DNA of 64,000 bases from assembly GCA_949751835.1 (NCBI GenBank), contig CATKHK010000120.1:46072-110071 (forward strand), written 5' to 3'. The notes under the pieces were generated by a model. It had not been told where the DNA came from and made no database searches. It saw nothing but the letters and a program-made list of their open reading frames with translations. The DNA is from Blepharisma japonicum (taxonomy: Eukaryota > Ciliophora > Heterotrichea > Heterotrichida > Blepharismidae). The first letter of the stretch is position 1. Every line of letters begins with the position of its first letter. A program made the position numbers and the translations under genes. Below, piece after piece: positions 30,388 to 41,711 of the stretch.

Positions 30388-33270
30388 TTAACGAAATTCA
30401 AACCCAGCCCCTGATTTAATTGAGTACAACAATTTTTCTTTTGTCCTTTTTACGCTTGTATAGGTAGGCAGCCTCAGTGTATTTACACAAGTTTGTGCAG
30501 TTGGCAGTTTTTCATCATCTCTATCAATAGGCACTTTACTGATTGTAAATGGTGGATATAAATTCTTAAACCCAAACAAAGGCGGCCTAGGGCAACTAGT
30601 CACAAATCTTAATAAAAGAGAAAGTTCTTCAGATGAAAACGACTCCAAAGCTTGCCAAAAGTGCTTCACAAAAGAGTCTCTATGTGAGCAGTCAATATAG
30701 CGTGTATGAATTTTTAAGTCTTCTATATCAATTTTTTCAGTTGTCCCAGAAATAATTATTTGCATTTCGCTTGGAGTAAACATAGACAGTCAGCTTGAAG
30801 GTATCAATTCACTCAATCCTTTGAATATTGCTGAACATTGATCTTTAATCTGAATATTTAACCGATAATCAGCAAGCTTATAAATATACTGAAGCTTATT
30901 ATCATTTGTGACTGATTTTTCTCGTCCTTTTGGAATCAGCTCAACCTCCGAGCCATCGACATTTGTGACAACAAAATTAAGGGACAAATCTTCAGCATTT
31001 CCTTGGTAATTTTTCAAAAATTTCAAATTTTGATATACTTCTTTGTCGAGGCTTTTTAGGTCTTCTAAAAAGTTGTACTTTCCTACCATTTTTCTCAAAA
31101 AGAATTCTGCGAATTTAGGCTCGACAGTGATTCTTTCATATATTGCTTTTCCTAATATTCTCCCTACCAAGAAAAACATTCCTAAATGTTCTTTCCCAAA
31201 GAAAAGCTCAGAAGCAGGATTTGGATACAAGCATTGGTCTGAAGTGACACTAAAAAGCCCATATTGAGGATTAAAAGCTTCTGCGCTAAGCGAAGTCCAG
31301 TATTCTTTAAACAGCCCGCCTGCATCAATTCCTTCTTCTACAGTCCCTAGTGCATTAATAAAAATCACCTCTAATTTTCCTCTGATATCAGGGACGTTGA
31401 TAATCTGTGCAATACTGTCGACCATTAGGTTTTCTCTTCTTACCACTATTCTTGTAGATGGAGCAGCCATATACATTTCCTTAGTCTGAGCAATATTCAT
31501 TGATAGAATCTCAGCTCTCACTGTAAATGGCAAACAAAATGGGAATTTTTGTATGATTGGGCTTAAAATTGTAGGGTCCTCAGTTTTCATTTTTTCTATT
31601 AGCTCATTTAATTGATCATGGGGCAGCTGAAATTGGACTTCTTCGAAAAAGTGTTTGGAGGAATTGAATTCGTGGAGAAGTTTTAGGACTTTACAGGCAC
31701 TTGATACTAGGTTTTCAGCTACTGAGTTTAAATCTTGCTGTAGTAGCCCTGCATGGACAAGCTGAATGATGAAATCAGTGAAATAAATAAGCTCTGCTTC
31801 ATCAAAAATATATGGAAACTCAGCATCATCCACAATTAAAAGCAAGCTTTGATAAGAGCAACAAAACAATGACAAAGCAGGGCTAAATTTATAAAATTCA
31901 TGATTTCTATTTGTAGATGCCAAGTTATTTGGATTTAAAAACACATTGACATCACAAAAGAGCTGAATAAATTTCCAAATCCTATATAGCACTTTTTTAT
32001 TAAAAGCGATCCCACCCATAATCCCAGTCACTACAAATTGAGCTTCTTTGCTTGTTTGGCATTTTTCTAAAAATGTATTATAAATTTGGCACAAATCTTG
32101 AGCCACACTTGGGTTAAATTGATCAGTAAATTCATCATGGCCGTGATCAAAAACTTTTAAGAAAATAGAAGAAAGCTTGTTTGGGTCTGTAAAAATTGAT
32201 AATTGTTTTCTAAGGACTTTTAGGTTAGTTGGCTCACTTATGCAGGCAGAAGAATCGGACTCTAACAGTCTTGGGGTCAATTTTGTTACAGCCTTAGCAC
32301 ATGTCATCAATAAAGGCGCCATTTCTGAAGGACTCATCGAACTGAACAATTTTGCTGAAAAAAGTTCCCATAAATTGGCAAATAAATAAATTTCTTTTTC
32401 ATCGTATCCTAATGTATTTCTCGTCAAAAGCTGACCATAATAATAAGACTGGATCATTTCTTTCCATTTCACAGAATTGCAATAAGGATCTTGTAAAATA
32501 AATTTCGACATTCTTGGTATTGACAAAATATGCTCTACAATGAAGCCTTGAATGTCAACAAAGTGATCATAAATTAGACTTCTATCAGAAGAGCTTAATT
32601 CTTCTATATTTATTTGATAATAAAGCAAGTTCGATATTAAGGTTAGGTGTAGGAGGATTTGAATATCTTTGGTAATTTTATTGTCTGAAGCTAGTAAAGT
32701 TTTGATTTCTAAGTGTTTTTTGCAGCTTTTTAATAGGCTTTCATCCAAAACTAGCTGAGAGTATAGCAGAAACATGTGAAAAGAAGGGATCTCAAACCTA
32801 GGAACTTCGAAGAACGTAAGAATATACTTTCCAGCTGATTCTTCGTTTTTAAAAGCTCTAGCAAGCCATACTCCGATATTCACAATCAAATTTCAATTAT
32901 TTCTTGACCCAAAAATATTAAAATCAGGCTGTTGACAATTATAGCTTGCTTCAATCCAATCTCTTAATTCCCAAAATACTTCCCATTTTTTGGTCATAAT
33001 CGCCAGACTGATCAATTCTTTAAGATTTTTTAAAGGTAAAACTTTTAGCTTGTCTCCCAGCATTAATTTAAGCTTCTTTATATCAGAAATTTTGCTTTGA
33101 GCTTTTAAGACAGCTAATTCTGATACAGTATCTCTGGCATTGTGAGACCTCAAAAGAGATTGAATAGCTGTGCATGCTTTTGTGAACTTTCTGGCTTCCA
33201 TCAGCTGTTGTAGGTTTCCTTTGGCTTCTTCTGAGCCTTTCTTCTTAGGGGGTTCATAAGGTTGAAACAT
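30388..33270 (-). CDS. UBE3B/UBE3C-like HECT E3 ubiquitin ligase
   Basis: 960 aa, ATG 33270 to TAA 30388-30390, TGA-Trp at 32893-32895 and 30790-30792. The N-terminus is basic with an IQ-like helix (FTKACTAIQSLLRSHNARD, ~28-46), as in UBE3B/UBE3C. The long middle is helical. The HECT domain occupies roughly the last 370 residues (GKLEVIFINALGTVEEGIDAGGLFKEYW; FFLVGRILGKAIYE), ending with the catalytic Cys928 in LPTAQTCVNTLRLP and the C-terminal IKSGAGFEF tail that closes HECT C-lobes. Expected role: ubiquitin chain formation, for UBE3C on proteasome-bound substrates. Confidence 0.9.
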
Positions 33271-33385
33271 TTTGAAGTCTAATTAAATTATAATGAAACA
33301 AACAGATAAATTCAGAAAATATTGAGAAATTTAGCCATCGTCTTAAAAAAAATATTTCATATTTTATATAAGAAATTTCAAATAG

Positions 33386-34888
33386 ATGAATAAAAGCTTT
33401 GATATCAAAATTGGACTCCCCAAAGCTAGTGAAAGATCATATTCAATCCCAAGAATAAAACAGTGAAACTCAGATATCCCGAATAAATTTTTAATTAGCA
33501 GTCCTAAATACTCAAATACCAGTATAGGTCTTTCCTCCATCAATTGTGCGACTACACCTTCATCCCAACTGGATAGCCTTATTATGCAAACTGAAAGAGA
33601 ATGCACAGAGATTAAAAAAGCTATTTATGGTAAAGGATTAGAAGAAAAAGCAAAAAATAATTTTAAGAAAGAAATTGAAAAAGAGTTAATAAGGCTTGAT
33701 GACAAGTTTTCTATTGAAAAAAATGAAAAACAAGAATCTTTATCTGTGCTTGAATTTATTGAAAAAGTTATGAGTGAAAATAGACTGATAAAAGAAAATT
33801 TCATGAAAAAATTGTCAAATATTGATATGAAAGGAAGTGGCTTAGCTGCTATCCAAGAATTGGAAGCAATGCTAAAAAGCCAAAATTTGTTATTTTTAAG
33901 AGTTTTTGAGCAGATTGAGAAGGTTGTAAGCAATCTTAGAAAATATGGAAATATTCTTAAAGAAAGAGAAAATATTATACAATCACAAGGAAATGATCTA
34001 GCGATTATGCAGAAAATTGTGGAGAGCGAAAAGAAAAGAATCAATGAAGAAAAGACATGAATAGCCAATGAAAAGCAAAAAATAGATCATGAATATCATA
34101 ATATTCATGACGAAAAATCAAAAATGATGCAAGACATGGAAAGAATTTACCAAAAAATTAATATAGGAAATGGAGATAATTTAAATTCAGCTGGGATTAC
34201 TTTTTCTATCCCCAAAGAAACCATAGAAAATGATAAATCTGACTCAGAAAATTCCATTAATAATCATGATGACATACAAAAACCTCAAAAAGATTTCAAT
34301 ACCCAAGAAGAGACAAAATATAAATATTCAGAAAATCAAACATATGAAATAAAAGACAAAAGTTCGTATTTACGATCAAAAAGACTAATTCTTGAAATAG
34401 GAATAAAAGATACAGATAGAAAAGAAGAACGAAACGATGATCCACAAAAATTTCTTAAAATAAGCCCAAAATCAATTCTAAAAGAAAACAACTCAGAAAA
34501 TTCAAAAGAAAAATCCTTATTAGAGGATTATTATTTAAGTACTCATAGAAATCAAGAAAACGGCTGACAGTTGGCAAATAATTGTGAAACAAATACAAGC
34601 GATATAGAGTCATTATGTGACACCTTATCCAAAAATGAACCTCTATTTTCTCAAGACATTTACCAAAGATCTCCAGAGCCAAAAAAAGATGAAGAAAACG
34701 TTTTAATTGAAGACTTCAGCGGACCATTTAAGGTAAATCTTTTGAAAAACACCAGCCAAATCTCACATCAATCCAAAGCAGTATCCAAAAGAGATACAAA
34801 ATGCTTTGAAAACCTAAAGAAAACCATCATGCTAAAGCAGCAGAGAAGCAATAGCACTTCAGCTTCAAATAAAAGTGTGTATAAATAA
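33386..34888 (+). CDS. Coiled-coil protein, 500 aa
   Basis: ATG 33386 (MNKSFDIKIGLPKASERSYS...) to stop 34888, one exon with TGA-Trp codons (RIKQWNSDI, EEKTWIANE, QENGWQLAN). Residues ~65-260 form a long coiled coil (KAIYGKGLEEKAKNNFKKEIEKE, VVSNLRKYGNILKERENIIQ). The C-terminal half is polar, Asn/Ser/Lys/Glu-rich and probably disordered. No enzymatic motif. It is divergent from the HECT ligase gene with 115 bp between starts. Confidence 0.75.
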
Positions 34889-35022
34889 GTCTATGTATAA
34901 TCTTCAGATTTATAATAAAAATTTCTTTATAAGCTCTGCTTTTGGTCTGTTTCTTATTTCAATTAAACCTGCGTAACTTCTTTTCATATAATCTTAAAAG
35001 CCAGCGCCATATTATTACAGTT

Positions 35023-35598
35023 ATGTTCAAGAATACATTTCAATCAGGCTTCTTATCTATCCTCTACAGCATTGGCAGCAAGCCTCTTCAGATCTGGGAT
35101 AAAAGTGTCAGGAATGGCCATATAAAGCGTATTACAGATCAAGATATACAAAGTTCAGTCCTAGAAATCATGGGAACTAATGTGAGCACTACTTTTATCA
35201 CTTGTCCAGCTGACCCAAACCAAACCCTTGGTATCAAGCTTCCTTTCCTTGTCATGATCATAAAAAATCTCAAAAAATACTTCACCTTTGAAGTCCAAGT
35301 CTTGGACGATAAAAATATTCGCCGAAGGTTTAGAGCATCCAACTATCAAAGCACAACAAGGGTAAAACCGTTCATCTGTACAATGCCAATGCGCTTAGAT
35401 GAAGGGTGAAACCAAATTCAGTTCAATTTGTCTGATTTTACGAGAAGGGCGTATGGAACAAATTATATTGAAACTTTAAGGGTGCAAATCCATGCAAATT
35501 GTAGGATGAGGAGAATTTATTTTTCAGACAGATTGTACTCAGAAGAAGAATTACCTCCTGAGTTTAAGCTATTTTTGCCTTTACAAAAGCAAGCGTAA
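35023..35598 (+). CDS. CFAP20: CFAP20 (BUG22) axonemal/centriolar protein
   Basis: 191 aa, ATG 35023 ([20 protein letters not shown]), TAA 35596-35598; one TGA-Trp (LDEGWNQIQF). Strikingly conserved along its whole length with human CFAP20 (193 aa), e.g. [57 protein letters not shown] and [24 protein letters not shown]20 is a microtubule inner protein of the doublet inner junction and of centrioles, needed for ciliary beating; loss of BUG22 in Paramecium disturbs ciliary beat. An in-frame upstream ATG at 34942 adds 27 non-conserved residues and is not the start. Confidence 0.97.
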
Positions 35599-35924
35599 TT
35601 TAATATAAAAAATATTGCAATAAGAAATTTGAATTATAATTAAATTAAGAAATAGAATTATATAGAAGATTTAAATTTGAAATAATTCTTAGCTTTTCAT
35701 ATTGGATAATGGTTATATTTAAATAAAATTAAAGCTTTTAACTTAAAAGACTATAAAGAAAAAGAACAAAAGTGTTATTTATTATACTTTTACTAGATAT
35801 TTTATAAAAGCATTACTTAAAATATAAAACTCCGAGCATAAATATATTAAATTGAATTATAAATTTTATTTAAATTATAGACTTCAAAAGATTTATTAGC
35901 TAGGTAATAAACATTTGTGTTCAT
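35599..35924. other. AT-rich spacer between convergent genes
   Basis: 326 bp of AT-rich DNA between the CFAP20 stop and the B-box/kelch stop; stops in all frames, nothing recognised. It is long for a convergent spacer in this window, where 3-35 bp is usual. Confidence 0.5.
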
Positions 35925-37721
35925 TTAAAAATGCATCAATGACGACAGCTGGAATTCATTCGGGTCATATTTGTATACAGTCCCTCTGCTGATAAAATAA
36001 AACGATCCATTTTTTTCTACGACATCAGTAGGTGACCACCATTCCTCTTCTTCTAAGCTCTGATAATCTGAGCAGCTTATAGTATCAAAAGTGCTGATTT
36101 GTTTATGATGGAAAATTAAAATTTGATCTTTATAAGAAAACATCAAGCTACTTCCTCCAATTGGCATTTGGATCCTTAATAGAGAAAATTTATTATTAAC
36201 TGCATTGTAGCTTTCTATTGAGTTCTCTTTGACACCTCCAGCTACAAAAATGCGACCTTTATGGACACACGCTGCAAGATTTTCTCTAGCTACATTTAAA
36301 TTTCCTATTTGCTGCCATTTTTTAGAAATAAGATTGAACCTTTCACAATCTTTTATTGAGGCGAAATTGCAGCCTCCAATTACATATAAATAATTCCCAG
36401 AAATTAAGGAAGCATGGTTATACCTAGGGATTTTCATAGGCGGGCCAGGGTCAAGCTGATAGTTATCAGTGTTAAATATTCAGAGGTAGCGTTTTGCAGA
36501 TAAAGATAAGCCTCCTGTAGCAAATATATACCCATCAGGAGAAAAAGTCCATACGTTTCCTTTAATTCCAAGGTCTTTATTAGGTAATGACATTTGCTCA
36601 ATATTTCCTGAATCTATGTGATAAATTATAAGCTGGTTTGGAAAAAAGCAATATAAAGCATCTGGGTTTTTTGGAGGATTTTTTTTAATTTCTAATGTTA
36701 ACTTGGATAGTTTGCTGCCTGAGCTTGACTTTTGGACAGGTCGACTAGATTTATTAAAAACAAATGATTTTTTTGTAGCCGAACGAGCCATAGGCGATTT
36801 TATTGTTCTTTCAACCATTGATGTATCTGGGCTAAAAGGATTAGTGTCTGTGAGATATTCATCTCAGACTGGAGTAGCTTGGCTTATTGGAGAAGACTCA
36901 GGAGTTTCCATATTGAGCAAAATTTCAGGGGAATTTTCAAGAATATTTATAATTTCCGGATCAGGAAGACTTGGCCGAGAAACGTGCCTTGGTTTTGAGA
37001 TTTTTGATGCTTCTATTTTAGGGGTTTTATTAATATTGTGGCTATTTTTAAACGTTGGGATTTCTAATGAATTTCCGCTGTAAGGCATATTTATTGTTTT
37101 TTCACTATTTTTACTGTTTTTAAGCCAAACTTGCAATTCAAATCTATTCATAATAGCGTCTCTGATTTCAAAGTCCCGAATTCCAAACTTTTTTATTATC
37201 AATTTGATCGTATCTATTTCGGCTTTAGTTTTCAAGTTTGCTAGCATATCTGATATATGATTATCTTGAGTTTTTCCTGATGCAAAGCAGTCAATAGCCT
37301 CATTAATGATTTTTTCTTTACTTTCGCATTCTTTGTTGACTTTTTCCTTTAAAAAATCCATAAGTGATGATAACTCTTTATGAAGTTTATCAATATATTG
37401 GTCAATTACGAGAAAAGCTTCTTTTTTAAAATTTTCAAGCCCTGTAAGCTCTTCAATAAGTTTAAGCCTGCATGCAGAATTTAATTCATGCCTTATTTTT
37501 GCTTTTGATAAAATCTGGCTTTCCTTCTCTTTTAGCTCAAATCATGAGCTAGACATTAATGAAGCCGTTCTCGTGTCTTTCAGAGAAATAGGGTTATGGA
37601 TAAGATTAGTGTCTTGAATTAAATGCGTGCCAATGCAATTTGAGCATAATAAAATTTGAGTGCAAAAACATATAAGTTCAGCATTTTGCTTGCAAAGTTG
37701 GCATAGCTTATTGGTTTCCAT
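35925..37721 (-). CDS. B-box zinc finger / coiled coil / kelch-repeat protein
   Basis: 598 aa from ATG 37721 (METNKLCQLCKQNAELICF...) to TAA 35925-35927, one exon with TGA-Trp codons (SSSWFELK, TPVWDEYL, RYLWIFNT). Residues ~6-45 have the B-box-like spacing CQLCKQNAELICFCTQILLCSNC..H (zinc-binding). Residues ~50-180 are coiled coil. The C-terminal ~250 residues contain kelch units (MKIPRYNHASLISGNYLYVIGG, LNVARENLAACVHKGRIFVAGG), which form a beta-propeller for protein binding. The layout resembles TRIM-like proteins in which the RING is absent and the terminal domain is kelch; such proteins are common in ciliates. Partners are unknown. Confidence 0.8.
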
Positions 37722-37876
37722 ATTCTTCTAATAATTTGAGGATTAATTATTAAATAGCAAAAATATGTGTTAATAAAATTTGAAATAAACTATTATTTAT
37801 TAAATAGCCAACAATTTTAAATAAATTACACAATAGTCCAGTAAATTTAAAATAATAATGATTATTTAAACACCTT

Positions 37877-38698
37877 TTAGCTCTCATTCCACCTAATCAC
37901 GTTTTTCTCAATGTTTTCCATAGCTTTGCATAGGTTGTAAAATCCATCATCGACTTCTTTTGAAAGTTTTTTAACCTTTTCTTTCGTTTTCATTTTTGAC
38001 CTTTTTAGTTTTCTTATATAGTTATAAGTTTGCAATATCCCAATTGCTCTTTCTTGACCCATAACTTTAGCAAAATCCGAAAAGTTTTCAGTCCCTTCTA
38101 CTTTTCTAAGAGGCCGCTGAAGCAAATGTTTGGTTTCTGTATCAGAAATTAGCAGGATTGCGAAACGTTTAAACATAGCTATTATTTTTTGGTTTCTGGT
38201 AGGGTTTAGCCTTGGGTTAGCTGGGCCATGCTTTTTTTTATATTGAAAACTCTTGATTTTTGGAATCATGATCTCTGCAAAACTCTCCGCAAATTTTTCC
38301 TATATAAATTTTACATTCACTTTGAATGTTAAATTTTCTTGAAGAATGACTCTTTTTTTAACTAATTTGTCAATATAGAATTTTGGGCTCCCTTTATAAG
38401 TAGCTTTTACCCAAGTGCGCAAATAGCCAAGATTGCTTTCAAGAGCATCTATAAGCTGAGATTCATAAACTTCTCCCCCTGCCTCCTTTATAAATTTCAT
38501 TACAAACCCTTCTAAAGTATCTTCAAGTATCAAGTAAGGGTCTCGATGTATCTTATATCTATCCTTCATATCCTTCGGTTTGACTATTTTTGGCTTTTCT
38601 TCAGCTTGTCTGCATTATTTTTACACTTGTTTATTCCTTAAAGCTTCTTCTATTTGATCTTGCCTGATTCGTTCCACTAATGTAAGCCCGTCTTCCAT
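37877..38698 (-). CDS. Uncharacterised 263-aa protein, two mini-introns, possible winged-helix domain
   Basis: ATG 38698 (MEDGLTLVERIRQDQIEEAL...) to TAA 37877-37879, with 15-nt introns at 38610-38624 (GTAAAAATAATGCAG) and 38300-38314 (GTAAAATTTATATAG). Splicing joins what otherwise look like separate short frames. Residues ~55-120 (LEGFVMKFIKEAGGEVYESQLIDALESNLGYLRTWVKATYKGSPKFYIDKLVKKRVILQ) look like a helix-turn-helix/winged-helix unit. The C-terminal half is basic with a helical end (KRSKMKTKEKVKKLSKEVDDG). No name can be given. Confidence 0.75.
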
Positions 38699-38763
38699 GA
38701 TAATTAAAATTATTAAATAAAAATCTATATAATCTTAAAATTTTTAGCAGGAAATATGGGAAA

Positions 38764-39369
<606 letters not shown>

Positions 39370-39593
39370 TTATAAGCTTTTTAATAGATTTTTCCCCAAC
39401 TCATATAAATAATAATGAATTCGAAAGCATTCTAATATGATTATGTAAACCTTTCCACTCTATAATTATTGATATAATTTTAAAACAATTCTTGTATAAA
39501 ATGAGGATATTTTATCTTTTAGAAATTAAACTTCCTCTAAGAATAAACCCAAGTTTCAAATCTATTATTATATATTTTATTGCAAAAATTTTA

Positions 39594-40629
39594 ATGGAAG
39601 AAGATGTTCCTAAAGGAAAAACCAAATTTACCTTCGAAGGTGCTACATTTATAATTGATAGTCGCTATGAACCCATCAAAATAACCAACCACAGTTCGAG
39701 AGGCCCTACTATTTCTGCTATGGATCGTAAAGAAAATAGAAAAGTCTTAATACAGAAGATTCAGCTTGAAGATCCAGAAGAATGAAGAAATATTTTTCGA
39801 GAAATAATGTTATTGAGCTTCTCCAATAATAGAAATGTAATTAACCTGCTTGATATACAATATATATATCCAGACAATGATTTGTATTTAGTTACTGAAT
39901 TTATGGATATGAATTTGTACAAAATTCTTAAATCTAGAGCAGTTTTACCGCAAGAGCATGCTAAATTTATTATTTATGGGATCTTAAGAGGTCTATTTTA
40001 TATGCATTCTGTTAATGTAATCCATAGGGATTTAAGACCAGCTAATATATTGATAAATAGAAACCTCGCATTAAAGATATGTGGGCTAGGACTTTCAAAA
40101 AATTGAAAAGTAAACGAAGAGATCTCTGCAAGATGATATATAAATCTCCAGAAGTAATGCTGAATTCTTCTATATATTCAAAAAAAATTGATATATGAAG
40201 TTGTGGATGTATTCTTGCAGAACTTCTTGGCAGATTCCACTTTATTTCCTAGCAGCGAGTCTTGAGATTATATAAATTCTATAATCCACCAATTAGGAAC
40301 TCCTTCACCAGATGACATTGTTTTCATTGACAATCCTGAGACTAATTTATATATTGATAATCTTCCTAAACAAGAAAAAACAAGCTGATCTAGCACATAT
40401 CCTGAAGCAGATCCACTTGCATTAGATTTGCTAGATAAAATGATTGTAATTAATCCTGAAAAAAGATGAGCTGCATTGCTTAGAGCATCCTTATTTTGAA
40501 GATTGTTATGTCATGTTCGGTGAGTCTACTGCAAGTGAGCGTTGTAACTGGAATTTTGAAAATTGTGAATTAGAAATAGATCAAATTAAAAATTTCATGT
40601 ATGAATGAGCCTCAAATTATGCTTCTTAA
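39594..40629 (+). pseudogene. MAP kinase-like gene, inactive and frameshifted
   Basis: Similarity runs the whole length of a MAPK-type kinase: DSRYEPIKITNHSSRGPTISA (Gly-loop region), REIMLLSFSNNRNVINLLDI, LYLVTEFMDMNLYKIL, NVIHRDLRPANILINRNLALKI, ARWYKSPEVML, IDIWSCGCILAELLGR, QLGTPSPDDI, INPEKRWAALL, EHPYFEDCY, TAA 40627-40629. Three indels are needed to read it: an extra TA at about 40137, one extra base near 40245 and one near 40485. Catalytic residues are also lost: the VAIK lysine is Gln (KVLIQK), HRDLK is HRDLR, and DFG is replaced by CGL. It may first have become a pseudokinase and then decayed. It is divergent from Rab2 with 224 bp between. Confidence 0.85.
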
Positions 40630-40835
40630 TTAAGGAAATTTAAGATAATAAACCTGTACCTTAATTTTCTCTAAATATGATACTTAGTAAATTTCTAATA
40701 TAGCATAAATCTTTTAAATATACAAGAAAGCTAAACGAGTTGAAAAGATGTTCACTTGTAACAATTTTTTAGGCATCAAAATGCATGCTTTCTTCAATAA
40801 GATATTTCCACAATAAATTTTATTAATAACTTACA

Positions 40836-41708
40836 ATGGAATTATATCAAGATTTTTGTAGAGTCTTGCTTGAGGGATGTTTATCAAGCGGAATACTTGG
40901 AGAAGAAAAAATAAAGGAATTTGACGAGAAAATTGATGAATTAAGAGTTCATAAAGAGCTTGATGCTGGATTTAACATAAAGCACTCGCTAGATCACCAC
41001 TTTGATGGTATTGAAATACAGCTAACTAATTGCCCAAAAAATCATTGTTTGCAATGCTTAGAAAAATATTTTGTATCGCAGAGCTGTGAGCACAATGTAA
41101 AATTTACGAGATTTGAACAAAAAAATATTCCTTGGCAACTAGAAGCGCTTAAAAACTTAGATTCAGCTATGCTATCAATAAAAAATTCCTGCTGCTCTTC
41201 ATGCAATTCTCGTTATAAACTGAAATCGATATTGGATCAAATATGCCCTTGCAGAGTTTGTGATAGCTGCATATATTTAAATTACGCAAATCGTATATTG
41301 AGTTGCCCTTCATGTAAACGTGAATATGATAAAAAAGATATAAAAGAAATATATGAAATAGGAGTCAAAGAAAAACCAGGAGAAAGAATCCCACAATTTG
41401 ATAGATGCAGTATCTGCAAAGGTGTATTTGACGAAGATGCATTTTTTAACAAATGCTTTTGTGGGTATTATATTTGCATTTTATGCAAGCTAAACATTGA
41501 AGAATGCCCAAATTGCAAACACCACATTGAAATTGAAAAAAAAATAGAAGAGGAGGAAGAAGAAAAAGTTGAGGAGGAAAGTAGTGAGGAGGAAGAAGAA
41601 AAAAATGAAGTAGGGCAAGAACGTGAGGAAGAAAAGGAGGAAGAGAAAAAAGAAGAGGAGGAAGAAAAAGGAGACATTCCTTTAAGAGTTAGTATAATTA
41701 AAGAATAG
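40836..41708 (+). CDS. Cys-rich RING-like (RBR-like arrangement) protein with acidic tail, 290 aa
   Basis: ATG 40836 to TAG 41706-41708, no in-frame TGA. Three Cys/His clusters: ~65-92 (NCPKNHCLQCLEKYFVSQSCEH), ~128-167 (CCSSCNSRYKL...CPCRVCDSCIYLNYA...CPSCKREY) and ~192-232 (CSICKGVFDEDAFFNKCFCGYYICILCKLNIEECPNCKHH). The order suggests RING/IBR-type zinc binding and perhaps E3 ligase activity, but spacings are not a canonical RBR. The last 65 residues are almost only Glu/Lys. Its stop lies 3 bp from that of the convergent eRF3 gene. Confidence 0.7.
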   Translation: MELYQDFCRVLLEGCLSSGILGEEKIKEFDEKIDELRVHKELDAGFNIKHSLDHHFDGIEIQLTNCPKNHCLQCLEKYFVSQSCEHNVKFTRFEQKNIPWQLEALKNLDSAMLSIKNSCCSSCNSRYKLKSILDQICPCRVCDSCIYLNYANRILSCPSCKREYDKKDIKEIYEIGVKEKPGERIPQFDRCSICKGVFDEDAFFNKCFCGYYICILCKLNIEECPNCKHHIEIEKKIEEEEEEKVEEESSEEEEEKNEVGQEREEEKEEEKKEEEEEKGDIPLRVSIIKE

Positions 41709-41711
41709 AGA

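Noticed and set aside
33364-34068. Antisense frames MHSLSVCIIRL... and MAIHVFSSLILFF... looking like membrane proteins
   Set aside because: They lie opposite the continuous 500-aa coiled-coil gene; their hydrophobic look comes from the complement of Lys/Glu codons.
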